Assembly (NCBI RefSeq): GCF_039908635.1
Contig: NZ_CP150918.1
Location: 2,475,001 to 2,539,000, forward strand
Direction: 5' to 3'
Origin: Pseudomonas purpurea
Lineage (GTDB): Bacteria; Pseudomonadota; Gammaproteobacteria; Pseudomonadales; Pseudomonadaceae
DNA length: 64,000 nucleotides
The notes beneath the pieces are model-generated. The model worked only from the letters and a program-made list of their open reading frames with translations. It did no database searches and was not told where the DNA came from. Position 1 is the stretch's first letter. Each line of letters begins with the position of its first letter. Shown one piece after another: positions 1 to 10,105 of the stretch. A program made the position numbers and the translations under genes.

Positions 1-1638
<1,638 letters not shown>

Positions 1639-1795
1639 ATAACACCCAAGCAATTTAGTGACTCGAGAGAGCGCCAGATTGCGGTGTGTGAAGACGAAAC
1701 GAACCGAAAGTTTGCGATTCACAAAGCACCGAGATCTATCACATCCCCATTCGCTGGAGCGTGAACCGAAAGGCACACGAGCTGGCTACCGAATT
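1639..1795 (+). other. 23S-5S internal transcribed spacer
   Basis: 157 bases between the 23S 3' end and the 5S 5' end. No tRNA cloverleaf is visible. It is expected to be removed by RNase processing of the rRNA precursor. Confidence 0.85.
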
Positions 1796-1911
1796 TCTTG
1801 ACGACCATAGAGCATTGGAACCACCTGATCCCATCCCGAACTCAGTAGTGAAACGATGCATCGCCGATGGTAGTGTGGGGTTTCCCCATGTGAGAGTAGG
1901 TCATCGTCAAG
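1796..1911 (+). rRNA. 5S ribosomal RNA
   Basis: The sequence has the complementary 5' and 3' arms (CTTGACGACC and GGTCATCGTCAAG) and the conserved CCCGAACTCAGTAGTGAAAC core of Pseudomonas 5S rRNA. The length of about 116 nt fits. It follows 23S in the normal order. Confidence 0.97.
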
Positions 1912-1923
1912 ATTAAATTCCGA

Positions 1924-1955
1924 AACCCCTATCTGCGTATGCAGGTAGGGGTTTT
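1924..1955 (+). terminator. rRNA operon terminator
   Basis: AACCCCTATCTG and CAGGTAGGGGTT flank a short loop, and a T-rich tract follows. This is a strong intrinsic hairpin directly after 5S. It also argues against starting the next gene at the in-frame TTG at 1959. Confidence 0.9.
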
Positions 1956-2060
1956 GTTTTGCCTGCGAAAAAGTCATCAGCGGAAATGGGTCTTCATGAT
2001 CTGCAGGTCGAGAGGTATTCTGCGCGGTCTGTTCCTTTGGTGATTGATCCAGGAGATCCC

Positions 2061-3173
2061 ATGCAACGTATTGATCATCCACTGCCTTGGAGCCACTTGG
2101 GCACTGAGCGTAGCCTCAGCGTATTCCGTTTCGGTAGTGGCTCACGCAAGGTCTATATCCAGGCCAGCTTGCACGCCGATGAACTGCCGGGCATGCGTAC
2201 CGCCTGGGAGTTGAAGAAGCGGCTTGTTGAACTTGAAAGCCAAGGTCAGTTAAGGGGCATCATCGAATTGGTCCCCGTGGCCAACCCCATCGGCTTGGAC
2301 CAGCACCTGCAAGGTAGTCATCTGGGCCGCTTCGAATTGGGCAGCGGAAAAAATTTCAACCGGGCGTTCCACGAGCTTGGCGGGCCCGTGGGTGAGTTGA
2401 TCGGGACGCGTCTGGGCGCCGATGCGCAGTCCAATATTGCCTTGATCCGCCAGGCCATGGGGCAGGTCCTCGATCAATTGCCAGCGCCGGTCTCATCACT
2501 CGAAGCCTTGCACCGACTGCTGCTGCGCCATGCTTGTGATGCTGATATCACGCTCGATCTGCATTGTGATTTTGAGGCCGTCATTCACCTCTATGCCTTG
2601 CCGCAACATTGGCCACAGTGGCAATCGCTGGCAGCACGACTGAAGGCTGGTGTCGCGTTGCTGTGTGAAGACTCAGGCGGCAGTTCTTTCGATGAGTCTT
2701 GCTCATCGCCGTGGTTGCGCTTGGCCAAAGCGTTCCCGCAAGCAGCCATTCCTCCGGCTAACCTGGCAACAACCCTGGAGTTGGGCAGTATGGGTGACAC
2801 CCGTGTGGTTCAGGCGCAGGCCAATTGCGAAGCCATTCTCGGCTTCTTCGCCGAGCAGGGATTTATCGACGGAGACTGGCCGTCAGCGCCGAGTGATTGT
2901 TGTGAAGGCATGCCCTTTGAGGGCACGCAGTACCTCTTCGCACCGCATCACGGGGTTGTCAGTTTCCTGCGTGAGGCAGGGGAGTGGGTGGAGACGGGCG
3001 ATGCGCTGTTCGAGGTGGTTGACCCGCTGAGTGATCGGGTCAGTACCGTGTGTGCCGGAACCAGCGGGGTGTTGTTTGCCCTTGATCGCGGGCGCTACAC
3101 GCAACCGGGAATCTGGCAAGCCAAGGTCGCAGGGCGCGACGCGATTCGAGCCGGAAAGCTGATTAACGATTGA
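2061..3173 (+). CDS. Succinylglutamate desuccinylase/aspartoacylase-family zinc deacylase
   Basis: A 370-aa protein of the M14-related AstE/AspA family, which removes acyl groups from N-acyl amino acids or related substrates; the exact substrate cannot be read. The zinc motif is visible as LHADE (H38, E41) with the third ligand in LDLHCD (H168). The last about 80 residues (LFEVVDPLSDRV) look like the barrel-sandwich domain found at the C-terminus of these enzymes. Start: ATG 2061 with AGGAG at 2051. The longer frame from TTG 1959 would begin on the terminator of the rRNA operon and is rejected. No partner genes of the AST arginine pathway are adjacent, so a role in arginine catabolism is not supported. 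Confidence 0.85.
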   Translation: MQRIDHPLPWSHLGTERSLSVFRFGSGSRKVYIQASLHADELPGMRTAWELKKRLVELESQGQLRGIIELVPVANPIGLDQHLQGSHLGRFELGSGKNFNRAFHELGGPVGELIGTRLGADAQSNIALIRQAMGQVLDQLPAPVSSLEALHRLLLRHACDADITLDLHCDFEAVIHLYALPQHWPQWQSLAARLKAGVALLCEDSGGSSFDESCSSPWLRLAKAFPQAAIPPANLATTLELGSMGDTRVVQAQANCEAILGFFAEQGFIDGDWPSAPSDCCEGMPFEGTQYLFAPHHGVVSFLREAGEWVETGDALFEVVDPLSDRVSTVCAGTSGVLFALDRGRYTQPGIWQAKVAGRDAIRAGKLIND

Positions 3174-3249
3174 GCCCCATTGTGTAACCCCCCACTCCCC
3201 ACACCGAGAAACTCTGCCGCACTCATCGGTGAAACTGAAGGAACCCCCA

Positions 3250-3955
3250 TGCACAAGATTCTTGGGTTGTTGATGCTGATGGCATCTTTCGCCGTAAACG
3301 CCCAGACACCTTTGCACACTGACCTACCGTTGCCGTATCTGGAGCAAACAACACCCGCTCCACAGAACCAGCCGTTGGTGATTTTCCTCCATGGTTCTGG
3401 CAGCAATGAAGAAGACCTGTTCGACATCAAGGACACGTTGCCCGCGACGTATACTTTTTTATCCGTACGCGCACCGCAGATGCTGGAAGACGGGAGTTAC
3501 CAGTGGTTTCGCAAGAAGGGCGAAGGAGCCTACGACGGTGAGACCGATGACTTACAGGGCAGTACACAGTTGATACTGGACTTCGTGGTGCAAGCGGCGG
3601 AGAAGTATCGCACCCAAGCGGACAAGGTTATTTTGGTCGGGTTCAGTCAGGGCGCAATCATGTCCTATGAAGTCGCCCTGACTCATCCTCACGCTGTGCG
3701 CGCTTGAGTGGCAAAGTCCTGCCGCTGCTCAGTGAGAACCTCAAGACAGACCCCAGACGTGAGTCGTTGGCCATTTTCATTGGGCATGGCACGGCGGACT
3801 CGCGATTGCCCTACACCGATGGCACCGAAGCCTACAGCCTATTGCAGGGGCTTTCACTCAAGCCTGAGTTTCATGCCTATCCGGGTATTGGCCACACCAT
3901 CAGCGGCACCGAAATGCAGGACTTGAACGCCTGGATGCGGCGGATCAATCAATAA
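3250..3955 (+). pseudogene. Exported alpha/beta-hydrolase (phospholipase/carboxylesterase type), frameshifted
   Basis: The first frame (3250-3707) gives a signal peptide (MHKILGLLMLMASFAVNA), an oxyanion-region LHGSGSNEED and the nucleophile elbow GFSQG, then hits TGA at 3705. The following frame (3704-3955) carries the rest: GTADSRLPY (catalytic Asp) and GIGHT (catalytic His). Together they form one serine hydrolase of about 235 aa. The break lies between HAVRA and LSGKV, where relatives normally have a few extra residues such as IAA. A loss of 8 bases would explain both the frame change and the missing residues, but this is inference. A GAAGGA ribosome site precedes ATG 3250. Either a true pseudogene or a sequence error. 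Confidence 0.8.
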
Positions 3956-3985
3956 ACGGGGGCCGCCTGGCGGCTCCCGTTTTTG
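3956..3985. terminator. Bidirectional terminator
   Basis: ACGGGGGCCGCC-TGG-CGGCTCCCGT with a T tract to the right and an A-rich side to the left sits between two convergent genes. Confidence 0.8.
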
Positions 3986-3986
3986 C

Positions 3987-4568
3987 TTACTTACCGGCAA
4001 GAATTTGCTGGACCAGCACGCCATGCCCGGTTTTGTCGTCGGCGCGGGAAATAATCTGGATCAGTGCCATGCGGTTGCCGGAGCCGGCCAACAGGCTGGT
4101 GTTGAGAGTCTGGCCACCGCCCTGTGTGGCCGTGCTGTCGATCTGGCGCAGCCCAAGACCTTTCACTGTCAGGCTTTTTTCACTCTGTTTATTGAAGTCA
4201 GGCAAGGCCTGGCGTTGTTGGGTGGCAAAGCCCGATACGGACTGGTCGAGGAACGCGGAGTCGTTGTCCTTGACCGTCACACCATTGGGGATGGTGTTTT
4301 CGGCGACGATTACCACGGTTTTTGTAGCCTGATTGGTGTACATGGTGCCGGTGGCGCCAGCCGTTCCGCTGGCTTCATCGCCGGCTGACAGCGGGTTGGC
4401 AATGAACCCTTTGGGCAGGGTGAAGCTGAACTTGCCGCTCAGCACCGAGACTTTTTGTGCGGGAGTGGTGTTCCCTGTGTTTTTGGTGGCCGCATACGTG
4501 TTGACGGTGCCGAAACTGGCGACCGCAGTCAGCAACAGGGCAACGGTTTTTTGGCGGAACAGTGACAT
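3987..4568 (-). CDS. DcrB-like exported protein
   Basis: 193 aa with a clear N-terminal signal peptide ending in NTYAA (no lipobox). The body (KFSFTLPKGF, TKTVVIVAE, EKSLTVKGLGLRQIDS, NRMALIQIISRA) follows the pattern of the DcrB family (DUF1795), envelope proteins first noted for phage C1/C6 entry in E. coli. The assignment is from remembered pattern, so the exact role is open. It is a single gene, convergent with the broken hydrolase, and probably periplasmic. Confidence 0.6.
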   Translation of the reverse strand: MSLFRQKTVALLLTAVASFGTVNTYAATKNTGNTTPAQKVSVLSGKFSFTLPKGFIANPLSAGDEASGTAGATGTMYTNQATKTVVIVAENTIPNGVTVKDNDSAFLDQSVSGFATQQRQALPDFNKQSEKSLTVKGLGLRQIDSTATQGGGQTLNTSLLAGSGNRMALIQIISRADDKTGHGVLVQQILAGK

Positions 4569-4700
4569 GCAAATTCTCCGGGGCTACACGCAGTGGCGGC
4601 GATCATCCCACGGCAGGCATGGATCACTCCAGTGGTGGCGCGTTCAAGCAAGAGGTGATATCCAGAAGCGCTGCCGCGATGATCAGGAGATGGCTGCCAT

Positions 4701-5531
4701 TCATCGTACCTCTCCACCGATGGATGGATTCAAGTCACCAGGCTCTGGTTTTGATAGCCACCGTTTGCTCATAAACAAAACCCCCAGCGAAACCCCCACC
4801 CCCAACGGGAATGCCAGTAGTCCCAGCGTCGGCAAGGCCAGTGCCAGTACCAGACAAAACGCGGCAAAGGAATACAAGCCGGTGGCGATGGCCCGGAGCA
4901 AGGTAGCGGTGAAGGCCGGGCCGTGGCTCTGGTGCGAGAACACCGCCAGCACGCTGGCGAGTACCGGGAACACTGCCAGAAACCCACTCCAGCGTTCGCC
5001 CACGGAGCTGGCCAACAGGGTGACTGCGAGGGTCAGAACGCCACTCGCGAGCATGCGGTAGATCAACCGGTCGGATCGGGGCGCAACTGGCACAGTGAGC
5101 GGTTGGACCTTGGGGAACAGGTACGGCGCGCCGACCAGTGCGGTGGTTGCAGCGGCGATGGAAAACCCCAGTGATGTCGGCACCAGCGACAACAGCGCCG
5201 CGCAGAGCGCCCACACCAATACCGCCAAAGCCAAGGCGCTGGGCCAACGCAAGCGTTGCGCGGCCTGGGCGTAGACGATGCTGAACGCGATCATTGCAAA
5301 CAGTGCCGACAGCGCGGCAGTCGACGCCTGGGCGGCAAATGCCACGCCTTGTTCGAGGGCGAGGAAAAACAGGATCGGCCCCACGACCACCGGGAAGCCC
5401 CCCAGCCAACCCGCAACACTGGGTCCCCAACGTTTACCCGCCAGGGAAATCAGCAGCAAAAAACCAGGAACCACCAACAGTTTCAGCATCAGCACGGCAA
5501 CATCCTTGTACGTGGGCAGAAGGTAGGGCAC
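4701..5531 (-). CDS. Polytopic inner-membrane protein, unknown function
   Basis: 276 aa, almost entirely hydrophobic, with about eight to nine predicted membrane spans in two halves of four. No transporter signature or charged catalytic motif is evident. The GTG at 5531 gives the longest frame; the ATG at 5486 is an alternative, and neither has a strong ribosome site. It lies 12 bases after the DCC oxidoreductase gene on the same strand, so the two may be co-transcribed. The C-terminal tail (about 20 aa, charged) is cytoplasmic or periplasmic. I do not recognise the family. Confidence 0.7.
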   Translation of the reverse strand: MPYLLPTYKDVAVLMLKLLVVPGFLLLISLAGKRWGPSVAGWLGGFPVVVGPILFFLALEQGVAFAAQASTAALSALFAMIAFSIVYAQAAQRLRWPSALALAVLVWALCAALLSLVPTSLGFSIAAATTALVGAPYLFPKVQPLTVPVAPRSDRLIYRMLASGVLTLAVTLLASSVGERWSGFLAVFPVLASVLAVFSHQSHGPAFTATLLRAIATGLYSFAAFCLVLALALPTLGLLAFPLGVGVSLGVLFMSKRWLSKPEPGDLNPSIGGEVR

Positions 5532-5543
5532 AGGGGTTACAAC

Positions 5544-5981
5544 TCAACCCCGATCATCGAGAAACCGGTCCTGATGCGCAGGGTCTGGCAACAGGCACAC
5601 ATCGCGACGACCGAATAGCCGATAGCGATTGAGTGCTACCCGGTCGTAAACCCAGTCACGCACGGGGCGTGGAATCACCCGGATTGCGCTGAGCGCCCGC
5701 CATGGCCACGGCAGGTGACGCATCATTCGAATAAAGGCGTCCGAGCGTTCGAACACGGCGTTATTTTCGATGAACGCCATGCTCTGGAACTGCTCGGTGG
5801 GCAAGTTGAACCAATTCAACAGCGCTTGACCCTGGATCGATTGCATTGAGGCCAGTTTGATTTTCTGGTGAGGGTCATGGGCGATCAGGAAGCGCACCGA
5901 GCCGTTGCACAGTGTGCAGACGCCATCGAACAACACGACGCGATCGCCAGGGTGCAGATAGGGTGGGCAAGCGGTTTTCAT
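5544..5981 (-). CDS. DCC-family thiol-disulfide oxidoreductase (DUF393)
   Basis: 145 aa. The family-defining DGVCTLC motif near residue 20 gives the name DCC and is a CxxC redox site. The following SVRFLIAHDP and LASMQS are also typical of YuxK/DUF393 proteins. Start: ATG 5981 with AGAGGAA in front; the frame continues upstream to 6026, but that part is unlike the family. It probably acts in cytoplasmic thiol chemistry, but no substrate is known for most members. Likely first gene of a pair with the membrane protein at 4701. Confidence 0.85.
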   Translation of the reverse strand: MKTACPPYLHPGDRVVLFDGVCTLCNGSVRFLIAHDPHQKIKLASMQSIQGQALLNWFNLPTEQFQSMAFIENNAVFERSDAFIRMMRHLPWPWRALSAIRVIPRPVRDWVYDRVALNRYRLFGRRDVCLLPDPAHQDRFLDDRG

Positions 5982-6214
5982 CGGGTTCCTCTGATCGGGG
6001 CTCTGCGCGGCAGGCCGCCAAAGCATACCTGCCTTTGGCGCGATATTTCAGGTTAGAAAAGGGTGTGCACCTCACCGGCGGGCGTCGACTACGCTTTGCT
6101 CTGAGTAACGACCGTTCTCGCCGTTAGGCAATCTGCGTTCAGGTGCGGGCGGTCGGTGCTTCGGGCATGGCTGTATGGCGGTGTCCGGACGACCCTCACA
6201 CTGGAGTCAGACTG

Positions 6215-6382
6215 ATGAAAGCAGAAACCTGCGCCTGCCCCAATTGCACCTGCAAACTGGGAGAACATTCGATTGTTCGCCACGGCAAGCACTATTGCTG
6301 TGAAGGCTGCGCCAAGCACCATGAACACGGCGAAGCCTGCGCTGGCAGCGGTTGCAAGTGCGCCAAGGGCGCTCATGGTTGA
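6215..6382 (+). CDS. Bacterial metallothionein (SmtA/BmtA type)
   Basis: 55 aa with ten cysteines and several histidines arranged as CACPNCTC, HYCCEGC, CAGSGCKC. This is the pattern of bacterial zinc/cadmium-binding metallothioneins known from Synechococcus SmtA and the Pseudomonas homologues, with the conserved zinc-finger-like Cys-Cys-x-x-Cys middle. Start: ATG 6215 preceded by CTGGAG; the frame from 6143 is upstream read-through. It is expected to bind Zn/Cd in the cytoplasm. No SmtB-like repressor gene is adjacent. Confidence 0.93.
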   Translation: MKAETCACPNCTCKLGEHSIVRHGKHYCCEGCAKHHEHGEACAGSGCKCAKGAHG

Positions 6383-6444
6383 CCGCGACGGCCTGAACGT
6401 GGAGCTCGTCGGGGCTCCGCGCTCAGTGCCGGGCTGATCGCGGG

Positions 6445-6672
6445 TTAACGCGTCGGCCGCCAGGCAACGTTTTCGATGCCGAACTTTTCCGCCAGCGGCC
6501 GGGTGGTCTTTTTCACCTGTTCGCGACCGAAACGTCCAATCCGGCCCACCCCCGCATCACAACTGGCCCAGTGCCAGGCTTCGGCGTTGTCCATCTTCTC
6601 CTGGCGGATGATGAAAGACTTGGCAACGCCATGCAGGGTGTACTCGATGACGAAAAGTTTTGCGTTGTTCAT
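6445..6672 (-). CDS. Small conserved Pseudomonas protein (DUF6555-like)
   Basis: 75 aa, soluble, beginning MNNAKLFVIEYTLHG and containing EAWHWASCDAGVGRIGRF. A strong AAGGAGG precedes the ATG, so it is very likely a real gene. It resembles small proteins widespread in Pseudomonas that I associate with DUF6555, though this was not checked. Function unknown. It is transcribed divergently from the AraC regulator to its right. Confidence 0.7.
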   Translation of the reverse strand: MNNAKLFVIEYTLHGVAKSFIIRQEKMDNAEAWHWASCDAGVGRIGRFGREQVKKTTRPLAEKFGIENVAWRPTR

Positions 6673-6818
6673 AGCGCCCGTATTCCTCCTTGTTGTTATA
6701 GAGGGATCGCCGCCCTGCTGAAAAATTCACTCTGATTGCCGAGCGGAACGCTTTGCTGGCGGGCATCGGACTGCCTCGTTACCATGAACACGTATACCCC
6801 CAACCTCGATACGTGCCC

Positions 6819-7625
6819 ATGGCCCTTGCCGCTCCCCCTGACCTGAGTGACTTCGATGTGCCGGTGCAACCCTTGGCACGGACCTATCCGCGCGGGTTGT
6901 TTATCGAGCCTCACGCGCATGAGTGGGGCCAGTTGCTCTATGCCATGAGCGGTGTGATGTGGGTCGAGACGCCGACCGAAGCGCTGGTCGTGCCACCGCA
7001 GCGCGCAGTCTGGTTGCCACCGGGCGTGGTGCATGGCATTCGGGTGGTTTCCGATTTGCAGATGCGCAATATCTACCTGCGCCCTTCGTTGGCCGCAACG
7101 CTGGACAGCCGCGTTCAGGTGATCGAGGTGGGCGGGCTGTTACGCGAGTTGATCCTCGGGTTGGTGGCGCAGGGCGACAGCGGTCCAACCGACTATTACG
7201 AAGCATTGGTGGGGTTGGCGCTGCTGGAGTTGAAACGGGCAAAACGTTCGCTGTTGAAGATTCCCATGCCGGACGCTTCGGATCGCCGTTTGGTAAGCCT
7301 GTGTCAGGCGGTCATGGCCGCGCCTTCGCTGGAGATCGCCTTCGAGCAGCATGCTGAACATGCCGGTGCCAGCGTGCGGACCCTGGCCCGCCTGTTCAAG
7401 GATGGCCTGGGCATGGGGTTTGCCGAGTGGCGGCGTCAGGTGCAACTGGCGGTGGCCGTGGCCGAACTGATCCAGGGTGCGCCGGTCGGCGCCATTGCCC
7501 GTGCGCTGGGTTACTCGCCGAGCAGTTTCAGTGACATGTTTCGTCGGGAACTGGGCGTGGCGCCATCACAGTTCACGGTGTCTCCCGGCTCAGTTGTCCG
7601 AAATCCAGAAGCGCTTGGCCGATAG
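6819..7625 (+). CDS. AraC-family transcriptional regulator with N-terminal cupin
   Basis: About 268 aa from ATG 6819 (GTG 6813 is equally possible). The N-terminal half has a cupin sensor pattern (HAHEWGQLLYAMSG, VPPQRAVWLPPG), and the last about 90 residues hold two helix-turn-helix motifs ending in ALGYSPSSFSDMFRRELG, the classic AraC signature. It precedes the XapX and oxidoreductase genes on the same strand and may regulate them; that is inference from position only. Confidence 0.9.
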   Translation: MALAAPPDLSDFDVPVQPLARTYPRGLFIEPHAHEWGQLLYAMSGVMWVETPTEALVVPPQRAVWLPPGVVHGIRVVSDLQMRNIYLRPSLAATLDSRVQVIEVGGLLRELILGLVAQGDSGPTDYYEALVGLALLELKRAKRSLLKIPMPDASDRRLVSLCQAVMAAPSLEIAFEQHAEHAGASVRTLARLFKDGLGMGFAEWRRQVQLAVAVAELIQGAPVGAIARALGYSPSSFSDMFRRELGVAPSQFTVSPGSVVRNPEALGR

Positions 7626-7701
7626 CCGTTGCGGGCACTCTCTACACTGTGTGCATTCCCCATTTGCATCGTCGCATGACGCCAAGCGCACGGAGTTCGC
7701 C

Positions 7702-7875
7702 ATGAATTACCTCATGTCACTGGTCATTGGCCTGGGTGTCGGCGTGCTCTATGGCGCGCTGGACTTTCGTTCGCCCGCGCCGCCAGCCATCGCGTTAGTG
7801 GGGTTGTTGGGCATGCTTGCCGGCGAAAAGCTCTGGCCAATGGGCCGGCAGTTGCTCGCAGGCTGGATCTCTTGA
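7702..7875 (+). CDS. XapX-domain small membrane protein
   Basis: 57 aa with two hydrophobic segments: MNYLMSLVIGLGVGVLYG and PAIALVGLLGMLAGE. The pattern LGVGVLYG...RSPAPPAIALVGLLGMLAGE is that of XapX-domain proteins. Function unknown. It sits between an AraC regulator and an oxidoreductase gene, a common setting for this family. The longer frame starting at 7477 overlaps the AraC gene and is not used. Confidence 0.8.
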   Translation: MNYLMSLVIGLGVGVLYGALDFRSPAPPAIALVGLLGMLAGEKLWPMGRQLLAGWIS

Positions 7876-7906
7876 ACACCTTTTCACTTTTTTGATGGAG
7901 CCTCCC

Positions 7907-8863
7907 ATGAAAGCCCTGCAATTCGATAAAACCGGTGACCTTGCAGCGTTGCGTTACGTTGAGGTGCCGACCCCGGCCACGGGCGCGAATGAAGTGCTGG
8001 TGCAGATCAAGGCGGCCGGCCTGAACCCCAGCGATGTGAAGAACGTGCTCGGGCGTTTTCCCTACACCACGCTGCCGAGGATTCCCGGACGGGATTTTGC
8101 AGGTGTCGTGGTGGAAGGCCCGCAGGCATTGATCGGCCAGGCTGTCTGGGGCACTGGCCGCGAGTTGGGTTTCTTCGCCGACGGCTCCCATGCGCAATTC
8201 GTCAAACTGCCGGCCAATGGCGTGGCGCTCAAGCCGAGTCATCTGAGCTTCGCCCAGGCCGCCAGCCTCGGCGTGCCGTACACCACGGCGTGGGACGCGC
8301 TGGAACGCAGCCTGGTGAAGGCCGGAACCCGGTTGTTGGTGATCGGCGGCGGGGCGGTCGGGAGTGCAGCGCTGGCGCTGGCGAAGGTCCGTGGTGCCCA
8401 GGTGCTGGCAGCGGCGCGACGGCCGGAGCAGGTCAACGCTTTGCAGGCTCAGGGCATCAAGACGATTGAGTTGGGTAAGCCTGAGGATCTGCCGACGCAG
8501 GTCAATGCGGTGTTTGCCGGGGGCGCAGAGGTGATTTTCGACACCACAGGCTTCTGGCTGCCGGCTGCCGTGCCGGCACTGGCGACGTTCGGGCGGATTG
8601 CGATCATTGCCGCTCCGGTTGACGGTCATGTGCAGTTGCCTGCATTGGCGCTGTATCGCCGGGGCGGCTCGGTGGTGGGGATCAATTCGTTGCTCTATGG
8701 CGTGCAGGCGTGTGCGGCGATGCTCGACCAGTTCGGCCGGTTCTTCGACGAAGGACTGCTGCCGCTGCCCGAAGGCCTGGTCGAATCCCCATTGGCCGAA
8801 GGGCTGGACCGCTATGGCGAAGTGAATCAGGGGCGTGGCGACAAGATAGTGCTGGTGCCTTGA
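7907..8863 (+). CDS. Quinone-oxidoreductase-type medium-chain dehydrogenase (zinc-free)
   Basis: 318 aa of the MDR superfamily, NADPH:quinone reductase/crotonyl-CoA reductase-like. The N-terminal GroES-like domain has AAGLNPSDVKNVLG and PGRDFAGVV. The Rossmann fold shows VIGGGAVGSAALALA near residue 145. The structural zinc cysteines are absent, placing it with zinc-independent quinone reductases. Start: ATG 7907 with ATGGAG upstream. It is 31 bp after xapX and probably in the same transcript. Confidence 0.88.
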   Translation: MKALQFDKTGDLAALRYVEVPTPATGANEVLVQIKAAGLNPSDVKNVLGRFPYTTLPRIPGRDFAGVVVEGPQALIGQAVWGTGRELGFFADGSHAQFVKLPANGVALKPSHLSFAQAASLGVPYTTAWDALERSLVKAGTRLLVIGGGAVGSAALALAKVRGAQVLAAARRPEQVNALQAQGIKTIELGKPEDLPTQVNAVFAGGAEVIFDTTGFWLPAAVPALATFGRIAIIAAPVDGHVQLPALALYRRGGSVVGINSLLYGVQACAAMLDQFGRFFDEGLLPLPEGLVESPLAEGLDRYGEVNQGRGDKIVLVP

Positions 8864-8906
8864 GACGCGTACCCAATCGATACCGTTGTGCGACCGCTGC
8901 ACGGTT

Positions 8907-8986
8907 GATCGCGGGCAAGCCTCGCGCCTACGGCGATTACGGTGTGTAGGCGCGAGCGGTGTGGCGATCCGACTTGCCCGCGAAGG
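8907..8986. repeat. Pseudomonas REP doublet (REPIN)
   Basis: GCGGGCAAGCCTCGCGCCTAC and its inverted partner (GTAGGCGCGAG ... CTTGCCCGCG) flank a short spacer. GCGGGCAAGCCTCGC is the typical core of P. fluorescens-group REP sequences mobilised in trans by RAYT transposases. It lies between two convergent genes. Confidence 0.85.
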
Positions 8987-9008
8987 CGTCGGTTCGATCA
9001 ATGCAGCA

Positions 9009-10043
9009 TCACGCCTCAGGCACGCCGTTTTCCCACGCTGACCAGTTGTCGAGAATTTCCTGCACTAACGGGTTACCCGTGCGGTACAGGTTTTCCAGGG
9101 CCGGGACAAACCCGCCCTGATCCGCGTACTTGAGCAGGTTGTCCACTTCGCTCGCGCCCGGTGCCGGCCGGTCGAAATCCGACCCGGCGCGCACCACTGC
9201 CAGACGCTGGACATCCACCAGCCCCTCACGGCTGGCTCGCAGCAGCGCCTCATAAGTGGAGTTGTCTTCTTGCTGGGTCGTGCAGTAGGCGCCTTTGTTA
9301 TCGGTCAGGAGCCTGGTCCAGACTTCCGCCCGTTCACTCAAACGGGTCCCGGAAAACCAGGTGTTGCCTGCCAGCGTGTCGCATCGGGTCACCACCGGCG
9401 GTTGATTGGCCGGGGCAGACGGGTACTTCAGGCGCCAGGCCGCCGATTGCGCGCTTTCGCTCAACGGCACGTTTTGGCTGAGGGCGAAGGCCTTGGCCTG
9501 CAACTTCGGGTTGAGCTCAAAGACTTCGGTCTTGTAGTCCAGCGGCGGTTTTTCGTCAGGGCCCTGGGTGTTGATCCCGGTGTAGCCGGTCGGCCAGTCT
9601 TTCGGTGCGTCCCGGGAATCCAGCTCCCACTGGGTGCCAAACTCCACCAGGTAATGTGCCCACGCGGCGGTGCCGAGGGTGCCGTGTTTTGGACTGATTC
9701 CGGCGATCCCGGCAATCACGAAGTAGCTTTTGCGCAGGTCGAACATTGGCGACAGCGCCAATGCCAGGGTGGACGCTGCCGCATTGGTCTGGCCCATGCC
9801 GGTCACCATCAGGCACACCTGTCGGGTGTTGCAGCGGATGTTCGGGTACTCGGCGGACAGTCCGGGCACGCGGACCTGCTGCTTGAGCTCCAGGCGATCG
9901 ATCCAGTGTTGCGCTTCGGGGGCGAACATGGTGATCAGCATTACTTTTGGCTGGATCGGTGTTTCAGCGGCCCACGCGGTAGAAGCGAGGAGGGTGCCGC
10001 AGGCCAGGCCCACGGACAAACAAAGACGAGTGATTGTGTGCAT
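9009..10043 (-). CDS. Purine nucleoside permease (NUP family), exported
   Basis: 344 aa with a signal peptide (cleavage after STAWA). The mature part matches the NUP family: PKVMLITMFAPEAQHW at the start, VTGMGQTNAAAS, FVIAGIAGISPKHGTLG. NUP proteins are described as purine nucleoside permeases in fungi; the fold is related to nucleoside phosphorylases, so a periplasmic nucleoside-binding or phosphorolytic role is also possible. It follows the Tsx-like porin gene by 62 bp on the same strand, which supports a shared job in nucleoside uptake. Confidence 0.85.
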   Translation of the reverse strand: MHTITRLCLSVGLACGTLLASTAWAAETPIQPKVMLITMFAPEAQHWIDRLELKQQVRVPGLSAEYPNIRCNTRQVCLMVTGMGQTNAAASTLALALSPMFDLRKSYFVIAGIAGISPKHGTLGTAAWAHYLVEFGTQWELDSRDAPKDWPTGYTGINTQGPDEKPPLDYKTEVFELNPKLQAKAFALSQNVPLSESAQSAAWRLKYPSAPANQPPVVTRCDTLAGNTWFSGTRLSERAEVWTRLLTDNKGAYCTTQQEDNSTYEALLRASREGLVDVQRLAVVRAGSDFDRPAPGASEVDNLLKYADQGGFVPALENLYRTGNPLVQEILDNWSAWENGVPEA

Positions 10044-10105
10044 CAGAATCTCCCTGACTGAATGCAGGACAAGCTGCTGGCAGCTTGTCGATTGAAATGT
10101 GCCGC

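Noticed and set aside
1786..2082. Minus-strand frame over 5S rRNA
   Set aside because: Covers 5S rRNA and its terminator.
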